The notes under the pieces are model-generated. The model did no database searches. It saw nothing but the letters and a program-made list of their open reading frames with translations, and had not been told where the DNA came from. The translations under genes and the position numbers were made by a program. A stretch of DNA of 64,000 bases from [Flexibacter] sp. ATCC 35103 (GTDB lineage: Bacteria; Bacteroidota; Bacteroidia; Flavobacteriales; Flavobacteriaceae), in contig NZ_MTQF01000005.1 of the NCBI RefSeq assembly GCF_001975985.1, forward strand, positions 186,001-250,000, given 5' to 3'. Positions 15,483 to 24,320 of this stretch are shown here, one piece after another (the first letter of the stretch is position 1; the number at the start of each line of letters is the position of its first letter).

Positions 15483-17557
15483 AAATTGCTTTATTTGGTC
15501 CTGAAAGTACAGGTAAAACCACATTGGCAAAACAACTTGCGGAATATTATGAAACCGAATGGGTTCCTGAATTCGCACGCGATTATTTGCAGAAAAAGTG
15601 GGAAGAAAATCAACATATTTGTGTTGCAGATGATATGTTGCCTATCGCTTACGGACAAGTGGCTTTAGAAAACAAAAAACTTTCATCAGCAAAAAAATAT
15701 TTGTTTTCGGATACGAACTTAATGGTTACCAAAGTTTTTTCTGAGATGTATTATGGTTTCTCTGATCCGCTTTTAAACGAAGCAGCATTAGAACATGAAT
15801 ACGATTTGTTTTTTCTTACAGATATAGATGTGCCTTGGGAAAGAGATGATATCAGAGATACTCCTGATGGCAGGGAAACTGTGTTTTCGGTTTTTAGACA
15901 AACTTTAATTGATGCTAAAAAACCTTTTATAACGCTTTCCGGTAATAAGGAAAGCCGTTTGGCAAAAGCGATTTCGATTATTGATAATTTATCGATTGCA
16001 AAACAGCATGGTATTTCATCAGCAGATTTTGTTCAGATTTATGATCATGGAATCTCTTTTGATAAAATTTTGAAACAGTTAGAAGTTTTTAAAAATGGAA
16101 TTCTAAAAAGCAACCTGGTTAGCCCGGCTACTATTAATCACGGTATTTTAAGTTTATCAGAAGATGAATTTGAAGAAAAGGCTCGTTTTTTTGATCTTCA
16201 GAAAGAGAAATTTAAACTAAAGAAATTTGTTCCCGCTTCAGGTGCAGCAAGTAGAATGTTTAAGTTTTTAAGCGCTTTTTTAAATGATTTTGATCTTCAA
16301 ACAGAAACTATAAATGCTTATATCAATAGAAAAAAAGACAGCAATTTGTCTATTTTTATTGTTGCAATGGATAAATTTCCTTTTTTTGAAGCTTTAGATA
16401 ATAAGCTTAGAGAGATTTATCCAGACTTTGAAACTTTAGACAGGGATTATAAAAACTATTATTTTATAAAAACATTACTGGCTTCAGATTATTTTGATTT
16501 TGCAAATAAGCCAAAAGCAGTTTTGCCATTTCATCAATATAAAACTCACATCGCAAATCCTATAGAAGAGCATTTGAACGAATGTGTGCATTATGCGACA
16601 GCAAATAAAATATCAAATTTGCATTTTACTGTTTCTGAAATACATCAGAATTTATTTGAAAATGAAGTTGAGGTTCTTAAAGGAAAAGTCGAGGACGTAT
16701 CCGGAGTTAAAATAGATATTGGTTATTCTTACCAGCATAAAAGCACAGATTCTATTTGTGTAGATGCGAGAAATATTCCTGTCAGGGATAATAATAATGA
16801 GTTGGTTTTTAGACCTGGCGGACATGGAGCGCTTATCGAAAATTTAAATAAACTTGATTCAGATATTATTTTTATAAAAAACATCGATAACGTAATTCAA
16901 AATCATATTGATAAAATTTCATTGTATAAAAAAGCTTTAGCAGGTGTTTTAATTGAAGTGCAGCAAAAAGTTTTTGGATATCTAAATGCAATCGAAAAGC
17001 AAGAGATACAAGAGAAAGATATAGAAGAAATTGTTGCATTTTTATTACAGAAGCTAAATGTTGAATTAAATAGTGATTTTAATAAATTTACTTTTGAAAA
17101 TAAGATCAGTAAAATCAAAGATTTACTAGACAGACCAATTCGGGTTTGCGGAATGGTAAAAAATGAAGGAGAACCTGGAGGAGGACCATTTTGGGTAATG
17201 AATAACAGAGGATCTGTTTCTTTACAAATAGTAGAAACTTCGCAAGTAGATCTTGCAAATAAAAAACAACAGCAAATCCTTACCGAAGCAACTCATTTTA
17301 ATCCGGTTGATTTAATTTGCGGAATCAGAAACTATAAAAACGAAAAATTTGATTTATTAAAATTTGTAGATCACAAAGCGGGTTTTATTGTAGAGAAAAG
17401 TGTTGAAGGAAAAATTGTTAAAAGCTACGAATTGCCAGGATTATGGAATGGTGCAATGGCAAATTGGCTAACTATTTTTGTTGCAGTTCCTTTAATTACC
17501 TTCAATCCTGTAAAAACGGTAAATGATTTATTAAAACCTGCTCATCAGCCTCAATAA
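15443..17557 (+). CDS. NadR-type ribosylnicotinamide kinase fused to DUF4301
   Basis: I start at the ATG at 15443 (704 aa), because the open frame upstream only overlaps pnuC out of frame. Residues 13-185 are a P-loop kinase of the NadR type: Walker A GPESTGKTT at 19-27, then EFARDYL, FSDTNLMVTK and WERDDIRDTPDGR. This domain phosphorylates nicotinamide riboside to NMN. From about residue 190 to the end it is a DUF4301 domain, with VPASGAASRMFK, RPGGHGALIENL and GEPGGGPFWV motifs reminiscent of nucleotide-sugar pyrophosphorylases. The usual NMN adenylyltransferase domain of NadR is absent. Overlap with pnuC and with arfB suggests tight coupling. The function of DUF4301 is unknown. Confidence 0.85.
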   Translation: MEKNLRQQKTAIIKIALFGPESTGKTTLAKQLAEYYETEWVPEFARDYLQKKWEENQHICVADDMLPIAYGQVALENKKLSSAKKYLFSDTNLMVTKVFSEMYYGFSDPLLNEAALEHEYDLFFLTDIDVPWERDDIRDTPDGRETVFSVFRQTLIDAKKPFITLSGNKESRLAKAISIIDNLSIAKQHGISSADFVQIYDHGISFDKILKQLEVFKNGILKSNLVSPATINHGILSLSEDEFEEKARFFDLQKEKFKLKKFVPASGAASRMFKFLSAFLNDFDLQTETINAYINRKKDSNLSIFIVAMDKFPFFEALDNKLREIYPDFETLDRDYKNYYFIKTLLASDYFDFANKPKAVLPFHQYKTHIANPIEEHLNECVHYATANKISNLHFTVSEIHQNLFENEVEVLKGKVEDVSGVKIDIGYSYQHKSTDSICVDARNIPVRDNNNELVFRPGGHGALIENLNKLDSDIIFIKNIDNVIQNHIDKISLYKKALAGVLIEVQQKVFGYLNAIEKQEIQEKDIEEIVAFLLQKLNVELNSDFNKFTFENKISKIKDLLDRPIRVCGMVKNEGEPGGGPFWVMNNRGSVSLQIVETSQVDLANKKQQQILTEATHFNPVDLICGIRNYKNEKFDLLKFVDHKAGFIVEKSVEGKIVKSYELPGLWNGAMANWLTIFVAVPLITFNPVKTVNDLLKPAHQPQ

Positions 17558-17961
17558 TGGATATAGAAAAAATCATATCAGAGTTAAGTTTTAAAGCGGT
17601 AAGAAGTAGTGGCGCAGGCGGACAAAACGTGAATAAAGTATCTTCAAAAGTAGTGCTGACTTTTGATACAAATGCTTCTCAAGGACTATCTGAAGAAGAA
17701 AAATTGCTTCTTCAAACTAATATTGCATCACGTTTAACATCAGAAAATATCCTTATTTTAAATTGTGATGAAGACAGAAGTCAGCTTAAAAACAAAGATA
17801 TTGTCATTAAACGTTTTTTAGAAATCATCAAAAAAGGATTGTTTGTTCCTAAAATTCGTAAGGCAACGAAAATTCCAAAATCGGTAATTAAAAAGCGAAT
17901 CAAAGACAAAAAGAATATCTCTGAAATCAAACAATCCCGCAGAAAACCAAATTTAGATTAA
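17557..17961 (+). CDS. arfB: alternative ribosome-rescue factor, peptidyl-tRNA hydrolase
   Basis: The 134-aa protein carries the GGQ motif of class I release-factor-type hydrolases (SSGAGGQNVNKVSS, about residues 18-31) followed by a basic C-terminal tail (KIPKSVIKKRIKDKKN, ending SRRKPNLD). This is the ArfB/YaeJ layout: the tail enters the empty mRNA channel of stalled ribosomes and GGQ frees the peptide. The start codon overlaps the preceding stop by one base (TAATG). It is shorter than true release factors, which excludes prfA/prfB. Confidence 0.93.
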   Translation: MDIEKIISELSFKAVRSSGAGGQNVNKVSSKVVLTFDTNASQGLSEEEKLLLQTNIASRLTSENILILNCDEDRSQLKNKDIVIKRFLEIIKKGLFVPKIRKATKIPKSVIKKRIKDKKNISEIKQSRRKPNLD

Positions 17962-18032
17962 GGAACATTTTTTGATTTTAATTAAATCAAAAATCTAATT
18001 GCCAAAGCATCTAAATATCTAAAAATCTTTCC

Positions 18033-18040
18033 TAAATTTG
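18033..18040 (+). promoter_or_regulatory. -7 box upstream of TPP riboswitch
   Basis: TAAATTTG matches TAnnTTTG and would place the transcript start just before the riboswitch. Confidence 0.5.
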
Positions 18041-18047
18041 CCCTGTC

Positions 18048-18121
18048 TCAAAGGGGTGCTCTAAATAACGAGCTGAGATCATACCCAAAGAACCTGAGCG
18101 AGTAATGTCGCTAAGGGAAAA
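18048..18121 (+). ncRNA. TPP riboswitch (THI element)
   Basis: The conserved aptamer blocks are readable: GGGGTGCTC, the core GCTGAGATCATACCC, GAACCTGA and the 3' AAGGGAA. It lies 97 bp before the TonB-dependent receptor gene on the same strand. Downstream, a possible hairpin (ACGACAA/TTGTCGT, 18122-18156) may be part of the expression platform. Binding of thiamin pyrophosphate should lower receptor synthesis, marking the receptor as a thiamin-uptake protein. Confidence 0.95.
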
Positions 18122-18218
18122 ACGACAATTTTAGCGTGCACACTATATTTTGTCGTGAAACATTTATTAATATTTAACAAAAGAATAATTCCCCCTTTTA
18201 TTCGTAATTTTTTTACGG

Positions 18219-20381
18219 ATGAAAACATTTTTTGAAGGTACTTTAAAAGGTACAAAGGCACAAAGTAGCAAAGGCTCAAAGCTGACTCAAAAGTCTATTT
18301 TCTTTCTTCTATTTTCTATTTTCTATTCTCTTTCCTCCATTTCACAAGAACAGGATTCTACAAAAGTCAACAAGCTTGATGATGTATTGGTTTCCGCAGT
18401 TCGTGTCACCACAAAAACACCTGTTAGCTTTAGTAATCTGGATAAAAAGGATATTAAATATAGAAATCTGGGACAGGATATTCCAATTCTTATGAACTAT
18501 TTGCCATCAGTTGTTACAACATCAGATGCAGGAAATGGTTTTGGATATACAGGAATCAGAGTTCGTGGTAGCGATGCAACGAGAGTAAATGTTACCATAA
18601 ACGGAATTCCGTACAATGATGCTGAGAGCCAGGGAACATTTTGGGTAAATATGCCTGATTTTGCTTCTTCTGTAGAGAGTCTGCAGTTACAAAGAGGAGT
18701 AGGAACGTCGACTAATGGTTCTTCTGCTTTTGGAGCTAGTTTAAACATGCTGACAGATAATTATGCCACTAAAGCTACCGGAGAAGTTTCAAGCTCTTAC
18801 GGAAGTTTTAATTCGAATAAGAATACCGTGAAATTTAGTACCGGTTTATTAAATGATCATTTTGAACTTGCCGGGCGTTTGTCTACACTTAAATCCGATG
18901 GTTATATAGACAGGGGAAGTTCTGACCTGAAATCATATTTCCTGCAAGGGACTTACGTAGGTAAAACAACTTTGATAAAGGCGCTGGTTTTTGGCGGAAC
19001 GGAGAAAACATATCAATCCTGGAACGGAATTGATGCTGAAACACTCGTTAACAACAGAACTTACAATTCAGCAGGACAATATACTGATGAAGCCGGAAAT
19101 ATTCGTTATTATAATAATGAGACCGATAATTACAAACAAGATCATTATCAGTTACACTGGAGTGAATCATTTTCTGATAAATGGAGCAGCAATTTAGCAA
19201 TTCATTATACTAAAGGAAAAGGATATTACGAAAATTATAAAGAAGATGCTGATATGGCTGATTATAATTTGCAGCCGGTTGGCACAATAACCACAACCGA
19301 TTTAGTGCGTCAGAAATGGTTGGATAATGATTTTTACGGAACTACTTTTTCAGTAAAATATAAAGAAGAAAAACTGGACGTTATCTTAGGCGGTGGCTGG
19401 AATAAATATGAAGGTGATCATTTTGGAAAAGTAATCTGGGCCAGATATGCTTCTCAATCAGAACCCGGAGATCATTATTATGATGACTCATCGACTAAAA
19501 CAGATGGAAATATTTTTGCAAAAGCCAATTATCAGTTTACTGAAAAGTTGAGTTTTTACGGTGATTTGCAATATAGAAACGTAAAGTATAAAGCCAATAG
19601 TAATGAAACAGGATTAGTAGATGATAATTTTAATTTCTTTAATCCTAAAGCAGGTTTAAACTATGAAATCAATGGCAGGAATACACTTTATTTTTCTTAT
19701 GCCAGAGCCAATCGTGAACCTAACAGAACGGATTATGAAGGCGGAAATGTGAAACCGGAAAAATTAAATGATTTTGAATTAGGATGGAGATTTAATTCTG
19801 AGAAGTTTCAATTGAATTCGAATGTATACTATATGGCATACAAAGACCAGTTAATCTTAACCGGAAGACTTGATGATGTTGGTGCTCCAATTCGTGCAAA
19901 TACTGAAAAAAGTTATCGCTTGGGATTTGAAGTAGATGCTACAATTAAACTTTCAGAGAAATTTATCCTTAGACCAAACTTTACATTAAGCAGCAATAAA
20001 AATCTTGATTTAGCAGTTGAAGGAGAGTATTACGGAACAACAAATATTGCATATTCACCAAATGTGATTGCAGGGAATATTATTGTGTATAGTCCTATTC
20101 AGAGTTTACATATTTCTTTATTACAGAAATATGTGGGAGAACAATATATGAACAATATAGAATTACCGGCAGCAAAATTGGCAGATTATTTTGTAAATGA
20201 TTTGAATGTTTCATACGAAATAAAACCAAAATCAATCTTTAAATCAATTATGATAACAGGATTGGTAAATAATGTTTTAGACAAAAAGTATGTTTCAAAC
20301 GGATATATGTATGATGTTTATCCGTACTATTATCCTCAGGCCGGAATAAATTTTCTGGCAGGATTAACCCTGAAATTCTAA
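18219..20381 (+). CDS. TonB-dependent outer-membrane receptor, probably for thiamin
   Basis: The 720-aa protein has a plug domain (about residues 50-160, with IRVRGSDATRVNVTINGIPYN) and a beta-barrel ending in an aromatic residue (LAGLTLKF). The export signal is the hydrophobic stretch IFFLLFSIFYSLSSIS, unusually far from the start because about 26 residues precede it. Those residues are encoded partly by a tandem 8-bp repeat (18251-18282). No carboxypeptidase-like domain or SusD partner is present. The TPP riboswitch upstream indicates thiamin or a derivative as cargo. Confidence 0.9.
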   Translation: MKTFFEGTLKGTKAQSSKGSKLTQKSIFFLLFSIFYSLSSISQEQDSTKVNKLDDVLVSAVRVTTKTPVSFSNLDKKDIKYRNLGQDIPILMNYLPSVVTTSDAGNGFGYTGIRVRGSDATRVNVTINGIPYNDAESQGTFWVNMPDFASSVESLQLQRGVGTSTNGSSAFGASLNMLTDNYATKATGEVSSSYGSFNSNKNTVKFSTGLLNDHFELAGRLSTLKSDGYIDRGSSDLKSYFLQGTYVGKTTLIKALVFGGTEKTYQSWNGIDAETLVNNRTYNSAGQYTDEAGNIRYYNNETDNYKQDHYQLHWSESFSDKWSSNLAIHYTKGKGYYENYKEDADMADYNLQPVGTITTTDLVRQKWLDNDFYGTTFSVKYKEEKLDVILGGGWNKYEGDHFGKVIWARYASQSEPGDHYYDDSSTKTDGNIFAKANYQFTEKLSFYGDLQYRNVKYKANSNETGLVDDNFNFFNPKAGLNYEINGRNTLYFSYARANREPNRTDYEGGNVKPEKLNDFELGWRFNSEKFQLNSNVYYMAYKDQLILTGRLDDVGAPIRANTEKSYRLGFEVDATIKLSEKFILRPNFTLSSNKNLDLAVEGEYYGTTNIAYSPNVIAGNIIVYSPIQSLHISLLQKYVGEQYMNNIELPAAKLADYFVNDLNVSYEIKPKSIFKSIMITGLVNNVLDKKYVSNGYMYDVYPYYYPQAGINFLAGLTLKF
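18243..18282 (+). repeat. tandem octamer repeat in receptor 5' coding region
   Basis: Four units of pattern NNCAAAGN (18251-18282), preceded by a degenerate unit, lie inside the coding sequence ahead of the export signal. The unit length of 8 is not a multiple of three. Confidence 0.65.
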
Positions 20382-20395
20382 AATATTTAAAAATT

Positions 20396-20431
20396 AAAAA
20401 AGCCTGAAAATATAAACTTTCAGGCTTTTTT
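20396..20431. terminator. bidirectional terminator
   Basis: Stem AAGCCTGAAA / TTTCAGGCTT flanked by A and T runs between the receptor gene and the convergent lipoprotein gene. Confidence 0.9.
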
Positions 20432-20435
20432 AATT

Positions 20436-20849
20436 TTAATTATATACGTGAATTACCGTTCCTATAACTTCAACCCTATATTGTTTTAATGGATATTCTT
20501 TTCCGCCAAGTCCCGTAAACAAACTATATTCTGATTTATCGCACGAGCAAACTGCATTTATACCGTCAAGTGTCATAGCTGTACACGAGGTTAGGGCGTG
20601 ATTAGGACATGCAGCATCAAATGCATTATAGCCACTTCCGGCATTAAAAATAATAACTCCTTTTGCACCATAATTTGGAACAATAATGCCGTTGCTTACA
20701 AATTTAAGATTTGAATAGGCAGGCAAATTCATATCAACTGATAAGTTGACAGAGTAGCTTGGTATGTTAGGATTTTTATTGCTGACGCTATTGTCACTGC
20801 AAGAAAAAAGTATAGAAACAAATACGATTAAGAGCCAGAATTTTTTCAT
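20436..20849 (-). CDS. Rieske-fold-like lipoprotein without metal ligands
   Basis: The 137-aa protein has a lipoprotein signal (LFSC lipobox, Cys at about residue 17) followed by SDNSVSNKN. The body resembles small Rieske-type domains in layout (FDAACPNHA, then a hairpin, then CSCDKSEYSLFTG and KQYRVEVIGTVIHV). The 2Fe-2S pattern CxH...CxxH is not met: the first motif is CPNH and the second lacks His. It probably keeps the fold but not the cluster. It is monocistronic and divergent from greA. Confidence 0.65.
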   Translation of the reverse strand: MKKFWLLIVFVSILFSCSDNSVSNKNPNIPSYSVNLSVDMNLPAYSNLKFVSNGIIVPNYGAKGVIIFNAGSGYNAFDAACPNHALTSCTAMTLDGINAVCSCDKSEYSLFTGLGGKEYPLKQYRVEVIGTVIHVYN

Positions 20850-20941
20850 TATTTTAATAAGAATTAGTGAAACAAAAATAATTTATTTAGATTTGATTTT
20901 TATATGATTAACATATAATTATGTACTATTAAAAATAATAG

Positions 20942-20985
20942 TATATTTGTAATACAAAATCCCGTTCCGATGGGATTTTTTGTAT
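20942..20985 (+). promoter_or_regulatory. greA promoter and terminator-like leader hairpin
   Basis: A TATATTTG -7 box (20942-20949) is followed at once by a hairpin with arms AAAATCCC and GGGATTTT and a T-run (about 20957-20983), all before the greA ATG at 21005. Transcripts would start just before the hairpin, so it can act as an early terminator or attenuator. Confidence 0.6.
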
Positions 20986-21004
20986 TTATATAAACGACGA
21001 AGTT

Positions 21005-21481
21005 ATGAGTAAAGTATCTTATTATACCGCAGAAGGATTAAAAAAATTAAAAGATGAGTTGGAGCATTTAAAAAGTGTAATGCGTCCAAAGGCATCTCAA
21101 GATATAGCAGAAGCAAGAGACAAAGGTGATTTATCTGAAAACGCCGAATATGATGCAGCAAAAGAGGCACAAGGATTATTGGAAATGAGAATTGCCAAAC
21201 TTGAAGAAGTGTACTCTAATGCAAGATTAATAGACGAATCACAACTGGATGTTTCAAAAGCATTGGTGCTTTCTAATGTAAAAATTAAGAACCAAGGTAA
21301 TGGAATGGAAATGAAATATACGCTTGTTGCTGAAAGTGAAGCTGATTTGAAAACGGGTAAAATATCCGTAACATCTCCTATTGGAAAAGGTTTACTAGGA
21401 AAATCTGTTGGAGAAGTAGCCGAAATTACTGTTCCAAATGGAGTTTTGAAATTTGAAATTCTTGAAATTACAAGAGACTAA
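21005..21481 (+). CDS. greA: transcription elongation factor GreA
   Basis: The 158-aa protein has the N-terminal coiled coil with the acidic tip (about residues 35-55, DKGDLSENAEYDAAKEAQG) that enters the RNA polymerase secondary channel and stimulates transcript cleavage. The C-terminal FKBP-like domain contains TSPIGKGLLGKSVGE. Length is normal. The leader has a terminator-like hairpin, suggesting feedback control. The HIT-family gene follows after 85 bp, and that spacer holds a dispersed repeat half-site. Confidence 0.96.
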   Translation: MSKVSYYTAEGLKKLKDELEHLKSVMRPKASQDIAEARDKGDLSENAEYDAAKEAQGLLEMRIAKLEEVYSNARLIDESQLDVSKALVLSNVKIKNQGNGMEMKYTLVAESEADLKTGKISVTSPIGKGLLGKSVGEVAEITVPNGVLKFEILEITRD

Positions 21482-21482
21482 G

Positions 21483-21512
21483 TCCTTGCGAGGAACGAAG
21501 CAATCTCACTAT
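21483..21512 (+). repeat. single copy of the GCGAGGAACGAAGC repeat
   Basis: TTGCGAGGAACGAAGCAATC lies just behind the greA stop. A full inverted pair of the same unit is at 45057-45143. Confidence 0.7.
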
Positions 21513-21566
21513 TAAGATTTTAATCGTTTAACCGATTTAACGAATAAACAAATAACCGAACAAACA

Positions 21567-21956
21567 ATGTCATCAATATTTACCAAAATAGTAAACGGAG
21601 AAATTCCTGCATATAAAATTGCTGAAGACGATAATTATTTGGCTTTTTTAGATGTAAACCCAAATGCTAAAGGGCACACACTTTGTATTCCGAAACAGGA
21701 AATCGATAAGATTTTTGATATGGATGATGAACTGTATTTGGGATTAATGAAGTTTTCTAAAAAAATCGCAATTGCTTTAGAAAAAACTGTTCCTTGCAAA
21801 AGAGTAGGTATTGCAGTTGTAGGATTAGAAGTTCCTCATGCACACGTTCATTTGATTCCGTTAAACGAGATGGATGAAATGCGTTTCCATAATAAAGTGT
21901 CACTTTCGAAAGAAGAATTTGAAGCTTTAGCTAAAAGTATTCAGGCAAATTTGTAG
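21567..21956 (+). CDS. HIT family nucleotide-binding protein
   Basis: The 129-aa protein has the histidine triad HAHVHLIPL near residues 90-98 and the N-terminal IFTKIVNGEIPAYKI signature of HINT/PKCI-type hydrolases, which split nucleoside phosphoramidates and similar compounds. It is full length and cytosolic. It follows greA, as often in Bacteroidota. Confidence 0.93.
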   Translation: MSSIFTKIVNGEIPAYKIAEDDNYLAFLDVNPNAKGHTLCIPKQEIDKIFDMDDELYLGLMKFSKKIAIALEKTVPCKRVGIAVVGLEVPHAHVHLIPLNEMDEMRFHNKVSLSKEEFEALAKSIQANL

Positions 21957-21986
21957 CTTAATAATAATTGTTTTGACGGATGTCAG

Positions 21987-22046
21987 GCTGAGCGAAGTCG
22001 AAGCCAAGTCCTGATTGAACATAAAGGGTTTTGACTTCGCTCAACC
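21987..22046. repeat. inverted dispersed repeat (GAGCGAAGTC type)
   Basis: Arms GGCTGAGCGAAGTC and GACTTCGCTCAACC with mismatches and a loop of about 20 bp lie behind the HIT gene. A related fragment is near 6895. Confidence 0.6.
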
Positions 22047-22077
22047 TCACAAAGCGTTCAGAAATAAAAAAGTATAT

Positions 22078-22112
22078 AAAGTGTAGTAAAGTAAATTTTG
22101 CTACACTTTTTT
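22078..22112 (+). terminator. terminator behind HIT gene
   Basis: Stem AAAGTGTAG / CTACACTTT with a T-run on the plus strand, reaching into the 3' end of the convergent kinase gene. Confidence 0.75.
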
Positions 22113-23249
22113 ATTTAGAGAAATCTGAAAAGTAGTTCCTTTTCCAATTTCAGAATGAAGGACCTTTATTTTTCCACTATGATATTCTTCAACAATACGT
22201 TTAGTTAAAGAAAGTCCCAGTCCCCAACCACGTTTTTTTGTGGTAAATCCCGGTTCGAATATCGTTTTGAATTGTTTTTTAGAAATTCCTGTTCCGGAAT
22301 CTTTTACATTTATTTTTACATGATGAACATCTTGTTCAATCTGAAGATCAAGAAATCCTTTACCTTTCATGGCATCAATTGCATTTTTTATTAAATTTTC
22401 AATTGTCCAGCTGTGTAATGTTGGGTTTATCATAGCCAGAATAGGTTCTTTTGGGGCATGATATGAAAAAGCAACCTGCTTAGAAAAACGGGATTGTAAA
22501 TACTCATAAGTATGTAAAGTTGTTGCAACAATATCGAGTTCTTCTAAAACCGGAACAGATCCAATTTTAGAAAAACGATCTGTAATCGTTTGCAATCTTT
22601 CAATGTCTTTTTCTATTTCTATAGTTATTGACGGATCAATCTCTTCTGTTTTTAATATTTCGACCCAACCAATTAATGAAGATAAAGGAGTACCAATTTG
22701 ATGTGCTGTCTCTTTTGCCATTCCTGCCCAAAGTTTATTTTGAGTAGCCATTTTTGTACTTCTGTAAAAATTATAAATTAAAGCAGCAAATAAAAAGATA
22801 ATCAACAATAAGGCAACGGGATAATATTTGAGTTTATTAAGTAACGCAGAGTTTCCATAATATACTTCCTGATGTTTTCCGGGAGCATATTCGATAATAA
22901 TAGGCTCATTTTCGTTTTTTAAATTATTAAGATATGACATTGATTTCTTCTTGTCTGCCAGAACCTCTTCAGGAACATTTACAGAACTTATCACTTTGTC
23001 ATACATCGTTAGCATCACCGGAACTGATGTATTATTGTTTAAAATATTAAGCGGTAAATCTAAATCTGTATTTTCATCAGCATTAACCAATGTTTTTTGT
23101 GCATTTGCCCAAAGGTTCATTTTTAAGCGCTCTTCATTCTTAAAAATTTGAAAAAACGTATAAGTATTCCACAGAATCAGAGAAATGATTAAAAAGGAAA
23201 TTGAAATAATAATCCAACGAGTTGTATTTCTACTTTCAGAAAAACGCAT
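22101..23249 (-). CDS. membrane-bound sensor histidine kinase
   Basis: The 382-aa kinase has two transmembrane helices (about residues 12-35 and 143-163) around a roughly 105-residue periplasmic sensor region. The dimerisation/phosphoacceptor motif AHQIGTPLSSLIGW gives H183, and the ATPase domain shows NLIKNAIDAM (N box), DSGTGIS and GWGLGLSL (G boxes). There is no HAMP domain and no response-regulator gene nearby, so the partner is encoded elsewhere. The family resembles NtrB-like orphan kinases of Flavobacteria. The signal is unknown. Confidence 0.9.
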   Translation of the reverse strand: MRFSESRNTTRWIIISISFLIISLILWNTYTFFQIFKNEERLKMNLWANAQKTLVNADENTDLDLPLNILNNNTSVPVMLTMYDKVISSVNVPEEVLADKKKSMSYLNNLKNENEPIIIEYAPGKHQEVYYGNSALLNKLKYYPVALLLIIFLFAALIYNFYRSTKMATQNKLWAGMAKETAHQIGTPLSSLIGWVEILKTEEIDPSITIEIEKDIERLQTITDRFSKIGSVPVLEELDIVATTLHTYEYLQSRFSKQVAFSYHAPKEPILAMINPTLHSWTIENLIKNAIDAMKGKGFLDLQIEQDVHHVKINVKDSGTGISKKQFKTIFEPGFTTKKRGWGLGLSLTKRIVEEYHSGKIKVLHSEIGKGTTFQISLNKKV

Positions 23250-23346
23250 AAACTAATTTTTGAGGTATAAATATAACGAAATAAACACATTTAATATTTT
23301 GTGGGACTTTAAAAGATTTTTTTGTTTTTAAGTCCTAAACTATTTC

Positions 23347-23374
23347 TTTGACAAAAACGATTTCTATACTTTTG
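23347..23374 (+). promoter_or_regulatory. promoter of flavin reductase gene
   Basis: TTTG at 23347-23350 and TACTTTTG at 23367-23374 (16-bp spacing), about 40 bp before the ATG. Confidence 0.55.
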
Positions 23375-23413
23375 TACTTGCCGAAATGAGATTCGGTTAA
23401 AACGAAAAATTCT

Positions 23414-24289
23414 ATGATTAGCATCGATCCTAAAGAAATTACTACGGCAAAATTACAAGGTTATCTGCAAAGTGCTGTCGGGCCAAGACCTATTGCATTT
23501 GCCAGTACAATTAGTGCAAAAGGAATCCCGAATTTGTCTCCATTTAGTTTCTTTAATGTGTTCAGTGCCAATCCGCCAATTTTAGTTTTCTCACCAGCCC
23601 GTCGTGTTCGTGACAATACCATAAAGCATACCTTAATCAATGCAGAAGCAACACGTGAAGTAGTGATTAATGTGGTAAATTATGACTTGGTACAACAAAC
23701 ATCATTAGCAAGCACGGAATATGGAGATGGTGTAAACGAATTTATAAAAGCAGGATTAACGCAAATTCCGTCAGATTTTGTAAAACCATATCGTGTAAAA
23801 GAGTCGCCCGTTCAGTTTGAGTGCAAAGTCACGCAGATTATTCCGTTAGGAGATCAGGGCGGAGCAGGAAATTTGATTCTTTGCGAAGTCGTTAAAATAC
23901 ATATTCACGAAGATGTTTTAGATGAAGACGGAGCCATTGATCAGCATAAAATTGACCTGGTTTCCAGATTAGGAAGTAATTGGTATTCAAGATCTAATCA
24001 AGGACTGTTTGAAGTGCCAAAACCCTTGACAACATTAGGAGTTGGTGTAGATGTTATACCAAATTACATCAAGGAAAGCCCCGTTTTTAACGGAAATGAT
24101 CTTGGAAAATTAGGTAATATTGAAGCCTTGCCTACAACGGAAGAAGTTAGTATATTTGTGAAAGAAAACTTTTCCGTAAAAGGAGTGCTGAGCTCAGATG
24201 ATCAGGAAAAAGTGCATTTAGAAGCTAAAAAATACCTGAACAATGATGATATTTCATCAGCATGGAAAGTGCTTTTAGCAAAAAAATAA
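23414..24289 (+). CDS. flavin reductase-like FMN-binding protein
   Basis: The 291-aa protein carries a flavin reductase-like FMN-binding split barrel (residues about 15-200) with SAVGPRPIAFASTIS at the start and NLSPFSFFNVFSANPP, the family signature. Relatives reduce FMN or act as flavin-dependent oxidoreductases. The C-terminal 80 residues are an extension common in Bacteroidota members. It begins with its own promoter. The DUF3127 gene follows within 31 bp, probably in one transcript. The physiological substrate is unknown. Confidence 0.87.
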   Translation: MISIDPKEITTAKLQGYLQSAVGPRPIAFASTISAKGIPNLSPFSFFNVFSANPPILVFSPARRVRDNTIKHTLINAEATREVVINVVNYDLVQQTSLASTEYGDGVNEFIKAGLTQIPSDFVKPYRVKESPVQFECKVTQIIPLGDQGGAGNLILCEVVKIHIHEDVLDEDGAIDQHKIDLVSRLGSNWYSRSNQGLFEVPKPLTTLGVGVDVIPNYIKESPVFNGNDLGKLGNIEALPTTEEVSIFVKENFSVKGVLSSDDQEKVHLEAKKYLNNDDISSAWKVLLAKK

Positions 24290-24320
24290 AGAAAAGAAAC
24301 AATAATTAATATAGAAGAAG

